Position numbers and translations under genes: made by a program | Shown: piece after piece, positions 33,132 to 46,029 of the stretch | How the letters are laid out: the number at the start of each line of letters is the position of its first letter | Numbering within the stretch: position 1 is the first letter of the stretch | Assembly (NCBI GenBank): GCA_033398695.1 | Contig: CM065815.1 | Span: 8,798,501 to 8,862,500 of the forward strand | Reading direction: 5' to 3' | Source: Orobanche coerulescens | Lineage: Eukaryota > Streptophyta > Magnoliopsida > Lamiales > Orobanchaceae | DNA length: 64,000 bases | Notes under the pieces: generated by a model | What the model saw: only the letters and a program-made list of their open reading frames with translations | Databases searched by the model: none | What the model was told of the DNA's origin: nothing

Positions 33132-34187
33132 TTAAGATGAAAACAACTCTGGATATCTAGTCTTCATACTGTCCTCCGTTTCCCAAGTGGCCTCTTCAAC
33201 TCCGTGTCGTGACCATTGTACTTTAACCAAGGGTATTGGTTTATTCCTCAATTGTTTGATCCGACTCTCAAGTATCTTGATTGGTCTCTCCTCGAAGGTG
33301 CCATCATTAGCTATCTCGATCTCATCGAACTCAATGATATGACTGGGATCCGGTACATACTTCCGCAATTGGGATACATGAAACATATTGTGAACGTGAC
33401 TCAGCGGTCGTGGTAAGGCCAACCTGTATGCTATATCCCCAACTCTCTCGAGGATCTCAAATGGTCCGATATATCTCGGACTTAGCTTACCTTTCCTCCC
33501 AAAATGGAAAATTCCTCGTGTAGGGGACACCTTCAATAGTACGTGGTCCCCAATGTCGAACTCCAGACGGCGACGACGCACATCTGCATAAGACTTCTGT
33601 CGACTCTGGGCAGTCAACAGTCTTTCCCGAATCAAAGCTATCTTCTCTTGAGTTTGAACTATCAATTCCGGTTCCGTCTCGATCAAGTCCGAAGAATCAT
33701 CCCAGCACAAGGGTGATCGGCATCTTCTCCCGTACAAAGCTTCAAACGGTGCCATCTTAATAGAAGCATGCCAACTATTGTTATAGGTGAATTCAATCAA
33801 TGGCAAGTGAACTTCCCAATCAGTTGACCAATCCAAAGCACAAGCTCTAAGCATGTCTTCTACTGTTTGAATAGTCCTTTCGGACTGACCATCCATTTGG
33901 GGATGATATGACATGCTAAAGTTTAGCTCGGTCCCCAAAGCCCTGTGAACTGCCTTCCAGAAGTGCGACACAAAGCGACCATCTCGATCTGAAATAATGG
34001 TCTACGGCGTCCCGTGCAATCTAACTATCTCTGCAACAAATACTCGTGCCAATTTCTTGGGTCCCCACGTGTCTTTAATTCCTAGGAAATGAGCCGACTT
34101 GGTTAGTCGATCAACTATAACCCAAATCATGTTCATTCCCGTCTTGGTCCTTGGCATATTGGTGATGAAATCCATCGATATATCCTC
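33132..34187 (-). pseudogene. Tekay integrase core and C-terminal chromodomain-like region
   Basis: Catalytic core of integrase with DFITNMP, an IISDRD block and SYHPQMDGQSERTIQTVE (D, D, E all visible), then the GPF module (YIGPFEILERVGDIAYRLAL) and a C-terminal VKVQWSRHGVEEATWE segment. Two TAG codons break the frame, one at 34188-34190 just before DISMDF and one near 34000 before TIISDRD. From 33971 downward the frame is open to its natural stop at 33132. Confidence 0.88.
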
Positions 34188-35435
34188 CTACTTCCACTCA
34201 GGGATCGGAAGTGGCTTCAGCATTCCGGCAGGTCTATGATGTTCAATCTTAACCTGCTGACAAGTCAAATACTTCGAAACGTATTCTGCTACGTCCTTCT
34301 TCATATTTCCCCACCAGAAGTTTTGTTTTAAATCCTTATATATCTTACTGCTGCCCGGGTGAATAGAGTAGGGCGCGCTGTGAGCTTCCTTCAGAATTGT
34401 CCGTCTCAAATCATCATCATCGGGAACGCAAAGTCGACTCTGAAATCTCAGAACTCCATCATCTTGTATAACGAATCCTGGGGCCTTTCCTTTCTTTACT
34501 TCGTCACATAACCGAAGGATCAGAGAATCGTTCAACTGCTTAGATTTGATTTCCTCGGCTAGCGACGAAGTCAGTTCCATCGCATATAGTTGCCCTTGGA
34601 TTTCTGGTGCCTATACTTTAATCCCTTCGCGGATCAGTTCTCGTTGAATGCTGGTTTGGGATGTAAGTGCTTCCAACACTCGAAGGGAAACCGATTTACG
34701 ACTCAATGCGTCGGCTACTACGTTTGCTTTACCCGGATGATAGAGAATTTCTAAGTCGTAATACTTGATCAATTCCAGCCACCTTCTTTGCCTCATGTTT
34801 AGTTCTTTCTGACTGAAAATGTACTTGAGGCTTTTATGATCTGTAAAGATCTGACAATGAGTACCGTATAAATAATGTCGCCAGATTTTCAAGGCAAAGA
34901 CCACAGCTGCTAACTCCAGATCATGAGTCGGGTAATTTACTTCGTACGGTTTCAACTGCCGAGAGGCATAGGCAATCACCTTATCCTTTTGCATCAACAC
35001 ACATCCCAGACCCTGATTTGAAGCGTCGCTGTATACCATGAATCCATCAGTTCCATCTGGTAATGCTAATATAGGTGCTGTCGTTAGTCTCTTCTTAAGT
35101 TCATCAAAACCAGCCTGGCATTTCTCATCCCACTTGAACTTTTGAGTTTTCTGTAACAGCTGAGTGAGTGGACGAGCAATTTTGGAAAATCCCTCTACAA
35201 AACGGCAATAATATCCAGCAAGTCCTAAGAAGCTTCGGACTTCTTTCACGTTTTTAGGAGCTTCCCATTCCAAGATTGCTTCGACTTTCTTCGGGTCCAC
35301 CTGAACTCCATCAGCTGATATCACATGCCCAAGGAAAGTTACTTCCCTAAGCCAGAACTCACATTTAGAAAGCTTCGCATAGAGCTGTTCCTTCCTCAAG
35401 GTGCTCAAAACCACACGCAAATGCTCGACATGCTC
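34188..35435 (-). pseudogene. Tekay RT C-terminus, RNase H and integrase zinc domain
   Basis: Continues the pol frame: [20 protein letters not shown] (RT thumb), [14 protein letters not shown] and [13 protein letters not shown] (RNase H), [15 protein letters not shown], then the integrase zinc domain (HPGSSKIYKDLKQNFWW). A TAG at 34611-34613 divides it. The zinc domain reads KYLTCQQ where relatives have Cys-Leu-Thr-Cys, so a zinc ligand is lost (consistent with TGC to TAC). Confidence 0.88.
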
Positions 35436-36623
35436 CTATGTGTCTTTCGAATAGATCAAGATGTCATCAATGAAAACGACCACAAACTTATCTAGGTATT
35501 CTAAGAATACCCGATTCATCAATTGCATAAATACCGCAGGAGCATTGGTAAGTACGAATGGCGTCACCACGAATTCATAGTGCTCGTACCGGGATCTGAA
35601 GGCAGATTTCGGTATATCCAATTCCTTAATTCTCAACTGATGATATCCTGATCGCAAGTCAATCTTCGAGAATACCCTTGCTCCTTGCAGTTGATCAAAC
35701 AAGTCATCGATCCGACGTAAAGGATACTTGTTCTTGATTGTCACCTTGTTTAGTTCCCTGTAATCAATACATAACTGGAGGGATCCGTCTTTCTTCCAGA
35801 CAAAGAGAATGGGCGCTCCCCAAGGAGAAACGCTAGGTTGAATATAACCCTTCTGTAATAATTCCTCCAGTTGCTTCTTTAGTTCATACATCTCGGTTGG
35901 CGCCATGCGGTATGGTGCTCTGGAAATAGGAGCGGCTCCAGGCTCTAATTCGATAGTGAACTCCACTTCTCTCTGTGGAGGTAACCCTGGTAGTTCGTCA
36001 GGGAATACATCTGAAAATTCATTCACAACTGGAATAGATGAGAGTTCTACTCCTTCTTCTTTCTTCATGGCATAGCACCAAAGTCCATGACATCCCTGCT
36101 TCAGTAATTTCACAGCTTTCATCGCTTTGATCAATTTTCCCGAGCTTCCCGGTCTCCATCCTCTGAATAAGTGTTCAGATCCGTCATCAGCAATGATAGA
36201 AATGACTCTCTTTCGGTAATTCAGAATAGCTCCATAACGGTTGAGCCAATCGTCTCCGAGAATTAAATCGTCGCCATGAATGTCAACTACAATAAGATTC
36301 GATGGCCAATCTCTCCCTCCTATAGACACTGGAAAATATCTAGTTTCTAGGGTTCCCACAATTCTCTCTCCGCTCGGCAAACCCACAACATATGGTTCAC
36401 AATCAAATAAACACGAGATTTTCAAACGATTAACACAGTTCAACGATATGAAAGAATGTGTAGCTCCGGAATCGAATAAGACACTAACTGGTTGCAAAAG
36501 GATCTGAATCGTACACGATGCAACAAAGCGGTGTTCGATCGTCGATTTCCTCATCTCGCAGTGCACGGAGGAACGGACCCGACCGGATGTCTCTCTCTTC
36601 CCAACATTCTCTGCGAAATCCAC
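35436..36623 (-). pseudogene. Tekay protease and RT N-terminal part
   Basis: Protease active site [12 protein letters not shown] (about residue 50) and DVILG-like [14 protein letters not shown], then RT with [30 protein letters not shown] and the catalytic [11 protein letters not shown] near residue 383 (usually FIDD or YLDD). It ends in a TAG at 35436-35438 where relatives read on. The frame is otherwise open for 395 codons. Confidence 0.9.
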
Positions 36624-37729
36624 TCTGCTGCGTCTGGTTCACACTTATCTCCTTCGAATCGCGCTGGAGTGCGAGTACCAAAAGATCTAGTAGCAACTCC
36701 ACAGAAAGCCGCATGGTGCCCTTCTTGCCCACAATCGAAACAAGTCACGTAAGATGCGGGCAATCACGTCGAATATGCCTGCCGACCATAATTGTAGCAT
36801 TTCTTTGATGCGTAAATCACGACGTTGTCCGAACTTCTTTCCACCTCTAGAAGAATGTGGAGGTTTCTAGCTGAATAAAGAAAGACCGGCCCTTGCGGCC
36901 CACCACTCTTGTTTTCCGAGAAGTTGCGGTCACTTTCTGCTTCTTTGCCTCCATCGATTTCTCCACCGCCGCCTCTTTCATGTCGTAGGCCAGCGCTTTG
37001 TCTTGATACTGTCGCAACGTAGTACACTCGAATCCGGACATGTACTGTTGAATCTCCGGCTTCATTCGCATATCGAAATGAAAAATCTTTTCTGCCTCCG
37101 TTCTGACTAAGTGTCGCACACAAGTCAGCTGATGGTTAAAAGTTTTGATTATGTCTGTCACAGTTGCTTCCGAGCTCTGTGGTGAGAAAAACTCTCGGAT
37201 TTTTGCCTCCCTAACTGGACGAGGACAATATTGTGCTTCCATCATTAGTTTGAATTCTGTCCAATCCGCATTATGATTCTCGGGTCAAATAGCTTCCCAC
37301 CAGTCAAAGGCCTCCCCAGTCAGAAAATACTGGGCAATGGGAACCTTCCGGTCCTCGGGACAGTTCATACCCGCGAATAGCTTCTCTAACTCCTTTAGCC
37401 AATGATCCCAAGTAAGTGACTCAGCAGATCCGTCAAATTTTGGCGGGTGCAATTTGACCACCTCAGCAAGCCATCTGTCTCCCCGGTTATCCTCGTGGTC
37501 CTGCTGTCCCATCGCTGTCTGCATGCGGTCAACTATCTGAGCGAACTGGTTTATCTGAGCCAACACCTGTTGAAGCACTCCCGGCATGTTAGGATTCGCG
37601 TCGTCGTTCGCTGATCCCTGCTGTCCTCCAGAATGGGAATCGGTTCGACTAGCCGATAATTCTGGGGTAGTTGCGGAATCCTCCTCTCTCATGTTACCAC
37701 GTCCGCGTCCACGTCCTCCTCTCAACATA
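36551..37729 (-). pseudogene. gag: Tekay Gag, broken by a stop and frameshifts
   Basis: Starts MLRGGRGRGRGN at 37729. Core blocks are HPPKFDGSAESLTWDHWLKE, KVPIAQYFLTGEAFDWWEA, a TGA (about 37285) where Arg is expected, then FEC-type HFDMRMKPEIQQYMSGFECT, and one zinc knuckle CFDCGQEGHHAAFC (about 36710-36750). Frames change near 36900 and 36760. The gag-only element at 57734 has a clearly related Gag. The leader from LTR to ATG is only about 240 bp. Confidence 0.87.
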
Positions 37730-37973
37730 CTGTAAACACAATTTCTCAATATCCAGGACAAAATTTTCAAAAATAAAGCCCGTTAATACTCACAAAACAG
37801 AAATTAAGTAACACGGTAGTACAAGAGATTAGGAGACTTACAACCACGGTCCACATGACGACTTATGGCTGAACAGTGATGTTACGAACGACCCGTAAAT
37901 CAATAACGTAAACAGACCCAACTTAAACCCGACTGCCAAGATATCCATGAATCTTAGTTCCGATACCATATTC

Positions 37974-40374
37974 TGTAACACCCCGATATATTCGGAATAA
38001 TTACAGCGCCGTAAACCCTTTAAGTAAGAGTTTACAAGGCTAAATAAAAGAAATGTAAATATAAACCATCAATACCACGGAAATTCAAATTACAAAACCG
38101 GTTCCATCTGGTTCAACGAGATTATTAATACAACCATATCGAAATGATATTAATAAGACACGCGTACTCGAGTACTGAAATTTGAACCAAGAAGACAAAT
38201 CACAAACAACAATAAACATCACTGAACCCCTTCGTCGTCACATCGGTACTGTGGCTGTTTCCTTGCTCCTCGGCTACCTGAACATCAAAACAAATGTCCA
38301 CCCCCGAAGGGGTTAGCAAAACGATGCTAGTATAAGTATCATTTAAACAAATCGAATATGCATCAACAATACATAACAAGATACACCACACGGACTTCCG
38401 CTACCGGAATCCGACAATGCGAATCCACAAGATTCCATTAACACAGTATGGGTATTCCAATGATCCAGCGCCCTCAGCATAGATCCCAAGATGATCCCGT
38501 CGGACCAACACGAGGTGAAAAAACCCGTCCAATGATCCAGCGCTCTCAGCCTAGATCCCAAGATGATCCCGTTGGACCAACACGAGGTGGACATCCGATC
38601 CAGTGCCCTCAGCATAGATCGTACAACATACACAAACACAACTCATGCATACATATATGCAAAATCGCTATGTCCATCAACATGAACATACAAACACTGA
38701 ATAACGAATATCATGACAATTTAACGAAGTAAATCCCATGTTCAACAACATGAATAAACCACACGTATACTCAAAATATGAACATTAATAAATTACGATA
38801 CTTGCCTCGAAGATGGCAAGAACGAAACACTCCAATGATCTCAACACACTCGAAGGCCGCCTCCTTCGATCAACGTAGCAAGCTCGAACCTTAACAAAAG
38901 AAATGGTATAGAATTCATCTCAAGTCGTACACTGCCTAACAATCCGATCAACGGCCAAAAGCTCTAAATATGTAATATGCCTGAACTACTTAGCGTACGC
39001 TACGTACTCTACGTAACGTGCGCTAAGTCTGCCTGTTAACGTACGCAAATGACCAAGTATAGCGTACGTTAGCCATGCATCGACAGCTTCTCTCGATCGA
39101 TCGACTCGATCGATAACATAACGTGCGTTACGTACCAACGTAGCGTCGTTAACTCATTCCCGATAGCGCACGTTAATATACATATGTTAGCGTGCGCTAA
39201 CCGTGTCATGTGATTTACTACCGCGTAAAACTTGATCTAATGGTGATGAAACTCATGAATTCTATGGTGATAATACATGTCATCCCCGTGCATATCATGC
39301 TCATATGGTTTTGTGAAAGATCTATACGGATTAAACGACTACGAGATACAAGGTTGCGCATAACCATCACAACACCATAATTCATCTTGATTTTCAAGGA
39401 ATATCCTAAGTTCAATCCATTACATGTCCCAAAACGTATGATTCCTTCTGTGAAAAGACATAAGAACTTGATAATCTCCAAATACTGATCACAAACGGTT
39501 TTGAAGCTTCATGAATATGCTAGGAGTTCAAACACTAATAGGTTTCATGGATTATACGATGAATAAGTATCGAAACATCGAAAATATCCTTCTAACACAT
39601 GAGGTTCGACTACTTACGAATTTAACCGACTAGATAATCCCAAAACATGATCAAAATGTCCTTCAGAATACTACTAATATTGGTGAAGAATCATCTACCT
39701 CAAAGTAGCGAAGAACACGAAGGAACTTGAGGAAATCCAACACCGAGGGCTTGAACACCAATCTCCAAAGATCTACAATCTTCAAACTCGTGCTAGGAGG
39801 ATGATATGAGAGGTTGAGGAGGGAGGAAGTAACTCTCTAAGCTCAAAAATTCGGATTAGGGAAGTGAAAATATCTGGATAATGAAAAAGTAAGCTGTCCT
39901 ATATATAGGAAATGGTTATTAGCGCGCGCTAGTCCCTAACCATAGCATGCGCTAACGGCCATACGAAACTTACTGACTTCACTGTACTCAGCGTTTAGCG
40001 TGCCCTATCCTCATATCATTAGCGTGCGCTACCGCGTTGACTTGGCTTTTCCCGAAAGCTGTCCAGGTTCATCCCGACATGATCCGACCGAAATCCTCAG
40101 CCGATCTCACCTACCACCCTGTCTTAATCATGCTGACTACGTATAGCGTGCGCTAAGGTTCATGCATAGCGTGCGCTACGGATCCAAATTAGCGTACGCT
40201 ACACTTAGTCGATAGCGTGCGCTACATGCGCATAATCACAATTTAAATCACATTCATGAAATCATGCGCTCAACAACACCGGATTATGAAATACGGAGAA
40301 TAATACTCAGATCAAAATGCAACAATTACAATATCACAAGTTCCAAATACATATCAGAAATCTCGGGTATTACA
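37974..40374 (-). repeat. Tekay 5' LTR
   Basis: A 2401-bp partner of 30690-33096. Just inside it on the minus strand lies GAATATGGTATCGGAACTA, with the primer site TGGTATCGGA. Differences from the 3' LTR concentrate at about 39077-39232, opposite 31799-31955. Confidence 0.92.
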
Positions 40375-42987
40375 AATATAAGTATGCATTTAATTTAAAT
40401 AGAGTGAAAAACGTACAAAGTTGATTGTGGATGGATAATTGAAAAGACCTGAAGTTCTGTAGCCTCTTTAAATGATGATTAAATTATAGAGTAAAATATG
40501 TATACGTGGTTTATTAATTGTATTATTTCTTTGAAGGATAAGACACCATTATATATACAACTAGGAATTGTGCTTCATTTGTAATTTTATTTGTAACAAT
40601 GTATGTTAATGTCAATTAGCTTTTCTTTAATATCTGATTAAAAAAATTATTTGCGGTAACTCCATTTACATTAGCTTAATTATTCTTTTTTTTTAGGATG
40701 AATACTTGGACTCTTTTTTTCATGGATGAAAATTTGGAAACAAGTGATAATTTTTCAAGAAAGAGTGTCGATTTACCTTCTATCATGACTCTCAGTTGCA
40801 TATTATAAGTTAGATCATTTGTCTTTGAATAGCATGAGTGAAATTTTTTAATAGCAAAATGTTAAGAGTTAGTAATATTATAATGAATTAGAATCCTTAT
40901 TTCGTCTTTTGGTTTTAGTGTAACCCGATTTCCATTGAGTGTCAAAAGACAGTAACATGTGAAAATTCTACTACTTGAAATTAACTTTCTTTCGTATTTA
41001 TAAACTCGACAATGATGCATGAACTCAAGGTAAGCTATGGTTGTTTGATGCTACAAATAGCTACTTTGTACCAATTTGTATATCTGCATACAATATTTTG
41101 TTTATCAAATTTTACGCCTTTAGATTTGATGGTCTTCTTTTCGGCATAGTTAAATCATGAGATTGTAAGGGTCAAGTACACGAGAGCTTTGGTCGAACCC
41201 GATTAGATCAAATTATGTTATAAACTCAAAACTTTATTACAAATTGTTATTTAACATGTTAAAAGGTAACGTTTTATGCAACAACTAAAGATTTGAAACT
41301 ATATTGTAACCTCAAAAATTGGGTTTCATGCAATAAGAAACAAAAAATTAAGTATAAACTTAAATATTCCTTAATAATCCGAGTAACTAACTTTTTTGTA
41401 CCAACGATTGTAAGCCTCCTTTAGGCCTGCTTTAGTCGAGCGATGTTAAAAAGTTTCATGCAACAAACGTGAGTTTTAGAGATTTTAAACTATTTTACAA
41501 CTTCAATAAAAGACTCACATAACATAGTTAATCGATATTTTTGGTAAACTATCGAGCAACCAAATCTATTAACAACGACAACTTATTTTACAGTGAAGTG
41601 CATCGCACGAGTCCGCATGCCTATACTACCAAATGTCAAGTCTTAAATCTTTTAACTTTTTTTCTGCCTAACTTTTTAGCAATAAAAATCAAGTCTAAAC
41701 TAAAATATTAATATGTGCTTTTACAAGGAAATATTGATTGTCTAAAAAAATTGAGTTTTAGACATAAGCAAAAATTTAACTTTTATCGAAAAACAAGACC
41801 GGTGCATCGCACGGGTCCAAATGCCTCGTAATAGTGAATTTAGATCACCGTATTAACTCTTTTCCCCCTTGCATAATTTCTAGTTTTTTGATTCTGATTT
41901 AAGGTGAATTACATTAGGTCCCTAATAAATTCCCTAATAACAAAAAATCCTCAACATTTGAATAATAACAAATTGTTCAAAACAATAACTGATGCAGTTT
42001 TTGGATCATTATGTAATTATTTTTTATATTTTTGGACCACTGTTTTTGTCTAACTTGATCGAAATAATGATTAGTCGCAGCTTTAAAAAATATATTTATT
42101 AATTAAAACGATAAACACGAAATTTCATCTATCTATGTATCTATATATTACTATTATTATATATATATATGATAGTATTACAAATTTAGATCATCGCATT
42201 AATTCTCTCTCCTACGTGAATTTTTTTTTTATTTTCTTATTTAATTTTTTAGGAAAACTAAATAAATAATAATTATAATCAATATTATTTTTATCAGTGC
42301 ATAATTATTTTGCATCATCAATTGAATTTGACAATATATGTTTATTTTATTTAGAGATTTAATTTGGCTAATATCTATTTTAGTCAATTATTAAGTTGAT
42401 CAAATAAATAGTTTTATTTTTGTTGGGAGATATATAATTATACACATATATTCACATTTATATTTTTATATTTTATCAAGCTTTACAAACTACCAACTCA
42501 TGAGTTGTTGAAAAAACACAATTTATTTTGTACCAGGAATAATATTGAGGTGATGTATTCTTTTGAATGATCAATTTCAATGCAGAGATTATAGTGAAGC
42601 AGTAAGACCGTTATTTTGAATATTCCAATCCACAAAGAGAATATATTTTGCGGCATGCGTACCCCTCAATCATGTAATGTTAACGTTGCGCGTACCAACT
42701 TATTTATACTTTATATGATCTCTGCACTATTAAAACTTTGTAAAATACGAAGATTGAAGGTCGTAAACTATTCATGGACAATGAAGGATGTGATTCATCT
42801 TACAAGAAGGAAGACTAAAGATTAAGTTCAAACAGGAGATTGAGTACTTACTTGATCACTAAGGTGGTCGGACATGGAGCTTATAGCTCCAAGCAGCGGA
42901 TGGAGAGACATAAGCAATAGGTGGAATGTCAACCATCTCAAATATTGTCATGCCTAAATTTTTTTCTTGATTTCAATACCTTTTCCG
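40375..42987. other. Distal part of the interrupted Helitron, then AT-rich DNA
   Basis: 40380-41828 is the remainder of Helitron 2, AT-rich, without a gene. 42035-42115 repeats PRD3 upstream sequence (26838-26945). The phrase GAATTTAGATCACCGTATTAA (about 41836) recurs as AAATTTAGATCATCGCATTAA at about 42181. (AT)n occurs near 42158-42170. No coding sequence recognised. Confidence 0.5.
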
Positions 42988-43563
42988 TAAATCCGGCAAT
43001 TTGCCACACGACACGAAAACGACACGAAAATTTAGTGTTTGGGTTTGCGTTTTGAGTACACGACACGAAAATACACGAACACGAAAATACACGACCGAGA
43101 TTTAGTGTCGGTTTTGTGTTTACCCTTTGGGTACACGACACGACACGAGGTACACGAAATAAATAAATAAATATATATAATATTTTATATTTAATTTAAT
43201 AAAAATATATATTTTATGAATTATGTTTATACTAAACTTTAAAATTTAAAAATATAATGTGAATTTTCATAAATTTCGTGTAAACATTCGTGTTTTCGTT
43301 GCCATTCGTTTCATTTCGTCTACTAAAACCTATAAAAATAATATTATAATATTAGAATTATTATTTTTTATAATATTTTAATATTTATTTTATATTATGT
43401 GTCTGACACGAAAACACGACACGAAACGACACGAATTTGCGCGGTACACGACACGACATGATACAAATTCATTTAGTGTCGTGTATGAGTTTGGAGTTTT
43501 GGTATACGAAACACGAAAGTACACGATACGAAAATATACGACACGAACGAATTGTCAGGTCTA
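42988..43563 (-). mobile_element. hAT-type MITE, copy 2 (reverse orientation)
   Basis: A 576-bp copy of the element at 18168-19186, inverted. Flanking 8-bp duplications are CTTTTCCG (42980-42987) and CTTTTCGG (43564-43571), one mismatch. It is filled with ACACGACACGAAA words. It lacks the Tourist insertion and so shows the pre-insertion state. Confidence 0.87.
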
Positions 43564-43571
43564 CTTTTCGG

Positions 43572-44602
43572 TCTTAGATCTTCAAAAGCCATATTAGATT
43601 TACTTTATGTGTTTTCATTTAATGTTTATTTAATTGCATGTGATGTTTGTGTATGTGGTGGATTAATGATTTACTCCCAACTAAAATAAACTGAAGGGAG
43701 TGTTTGATTGTGCAGTTCAAACTGTTTAAAGTTCATTTATAAGCAAATAAATAGGGTATTACTTTTACATGGGTTAAAAGTTTTATATATTCATATTTAC
43801 AACATTTGCTAAGCTAAGTGCCTACTCAAGTTTATTTTTAATAAAAAATATATAAAATTAATTTTTGTTTCACAATTTTCAACTAGACATCCATATGAAT
43901 ATAATAAATTTGATAGATTTACAGTAATGACCGATTGCACAAAAAAATTAGATAATAAAAAATATGAACATTAATTTTCGATAAATTAATTGATGCAAAA
44001 TAAAAATATATTAACTCATTTTATGAAATTAGATTTTAGACTCATATTGCTTATATAAAAAATAAATTATGATATTTATTTAAGACTTAATAACATACTA
44101 CTTCCGTCCCCAAATTTTGTTCCTACTTTTTTCGGTATGTTCGGTTCATGTAATGGACACTAATTGACTTAACACTCTGCTAATGTGGTACTCTTTCTTA
44201 AATTATATTAAACCCCATAATACACTCAATAAGTTATTTATTAATATTACGCTAATATGATACTCATCTAGAAGATCATCAAAAATAAATTTATAGATCC
44301 ATAAATTATTTTTTAACGAGAGAATATTTTGTGAACACCTAGTTAAAAATAAAAGAAAGGGTAAAAAAAAATTCTAGGGCTGCAGCGACTCGCGGCATTT
44401 GATTCCAGACTATACAGACGGGAATTTCAGGTCCGTGGATCTTTACGAATTAATGTTTTTTTTTTTTTTTTTTTTTTTTTGGAGTTGACTGTTTCTGTAT
44501 AAATTTCCTGAATTTTGAATCTGAATCAGAAATTTGTCATCGGAGAAAGTTTTTTCCTGTTCGTCGATGATGATGAATAACTGTATTTTTTTTTTTGTTA
44601 GA
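43572..44602. other. AT-rich upstream DNA of the F-box-associated gene
   Basis: No gene. TACTTCCGTCCCCAAATTTTG at about 44099 looks like one Stowaway end; no partner end was found. A T-run lies at about 44456-44480. TTTTTTTTTTTTGTTAG (44585-44601) directly before the ATG looks like a splice acceptor and may mark an upstream intron. Confidence 0.45.
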
Positions 44603-46029
44603 ATGGAGACCGTTGTTCCGAATATTGATGAATTTGTCCCCAACGCTGATCGGCTTCTTGTGAAACGTTATCACGGTAATGGCGGTGATAAGCATTATTT
44701 ATCTGCTCTTTCTCCCCAAGGCTTCTCTCTCTCTGAAGACCATGAGAACATCGACCTTTCCTTTTATAAACATTATCATGCTGATTCTATTACTCTTGGT
44801 ACTTGTCGCGGGTTGTTGTGTTTCGACAATAATGGGGGTAAGATTGTTCTTTGCAACCCAACAACCAAAGAGTTGAAATTCCTTCCTCCACCCAAGATGG
44901 AACGCCATCCGAATGTGACCGTTTTCTTTGGTAGTGGTTTAGGGTATGATAGGTATTCCGACGACTACAAAGTCGTAAGAAATTTCGACCATGCTTATTT
45001 CAATAAAGATGGCTCTCATTGTGGTAGCAAGGAAGTAACTGAGTTGTATTCGCTTAAAAGTGATTCTTGGAAGGAGATTCCGGTCCCTGATGCCACTATC
45101 CACTGTGGTAGTGGTACTTATGTTAGTGGGAGTTGTTATTGGATAGCAACCTTTTCTTCTAGAAATAGAGTTCTGTCGTTTGACTTTACTACCGAAAGCT
45201 TCGCGTCCGTCCCTTTACCACCACCCGGTAAGAGTGTATACTTTTTTTGTGATCTTGTCGTGGTTCATGATATGTTAGGTGCTATTGTCTATCCGAGACC
45301 ACCCGAGACTTTTGAGGTTTCGGGACTTGCTGAGATACCACCTCCCGAGCCTCCCAAGATATTTGGAGTTTCTAACTCTTTTGAGCTTTGGGTATGGAAA
45401 GAAAGGTCGTGGGCCAAATCATTTGTCGTCTCTCTTTGTAATGTTGACACACCACTGGGGTTAAAAGATGGTCGATTTTTGTTTCTTGAGAAAAAAACTA
45501 GACATCAACTCAGTCAGCTAATAGTTTATGATTCGAAAACTAAAGAGTTGGAGAAACTCGATATCTATGACTATCCTAAACAGATGAAGGTATTTTCTTA
45601 TAGCGAGAGCAAAGTTTCCCTGCCGGATGCAAAGCCAATACATGGGTACGGTTTTCATCTAGTCTTTTTCTTTCTAGGACAATTCTCTCATGTTTTTTGC
45701 TACTTTTGACTGTTGGAATGGGTATACTTTTAGAAGTTTCAGCATCTCGAGATTTTGAATATAAATGATGTGTGAGCACATCAAACAAAGCTCTCTCTTC
45801 TTTACTTGAAATTCATTACTGCAGATCCTATAGTGAGGACGAGGACGAGGACGAGGGGGATGAGGATGATGTGGAGGAGGAGGAGCATAGGAGGAGGAGG
45901 ACGAGGAGGTGGAAGAAGACGATGAAGATGAGCTGTCCGATGTTTGAGATGATGTTGAAGGTTCGTTCAAGGAGGAAGAGGACGATGAGGAGGAAGAGGA
46001 TGATTCAAACAATAAACCATTGTCCATAA
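44603..46029 (+). CDS. F-box-associated-domain protein lacking an F-box (2 exons)
   Basis: Related to the C-terminal domain that binds substrates in plant F-box E3-ligase subunits. Inferred exons: 44603-45645 and 45825-46029 (GT at 45646, AG at 45823-45824), 415 residues. Family blocks: GTCRGLLCF (about 70), VLCNPTTKELKFLPPP, GLGYDRYSDDYKVVR, ELYSLKSDSWKEIP, SGSCYWIA, LSFDFTTESFASVPLP and LIVYDSKTKELEKLDI. No F-box precedes it; an in-frame ATG at 44534 adds only low-complexity residues. Exon 2 encodes an acidic run (EDEDEDEGDEDDVEEEE) and then a Lys/Arg-rich tail, unusual for the family. It could be a 5'-truncated gene, an expressed variant, or carry an unseen upstream exon. Confidence 0.7.

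Larger units (their letters stand above)
30690..40374 (-). mobile_element. Full-length Tekay-like chromovirus (Ty3/gypsy), 9.7 kb, inactivated
   Basis: LTRs at 37974-40374 (5') and 30690-33096 (3') on the minus strand, flanked by perfect AATAT duplications (30685-30689, 40375-40379). Order: primer site, gag, protease, RT, RNase H, integrase with a C-terminal chromodomain-like segment, polypurine tract. The YGRRCRSPLCWDD integrase wording and the ending VKVQWSRHGVEEATWE fit the Tekay/Del clade. The coding region has several nonsense codons and gag frameshifts, so it is not autonomous. LTR pairs are close to identical apart from one patch. Confidence 0.93.
29453..41828 (+). mobile_element. Second Helitron of the same family, interrupted by a LINE end and a Tekay element
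   Basis: A TATATATAAAAATTGAGTCC leader begins immediately after the previous Helitron. The 3' hairpin CCGGTGCATCGCACGGG (41799-41815, one mismatch) is followed by CTCG and a T at 41829. The last ~70 bp match the end of the Helitron at 56735-56805. Inside are an EC1-like gene copy, two ~137-bp direct repeats around it, a LINE 3' end and the 9.7-kb Tekay element. A decayed hairpin GTGCATCGCAC at about 41599-41609 suggests another nested Helitron end. The 5' border is uncertain because it abuts copy 1. Confidence 0.55.
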
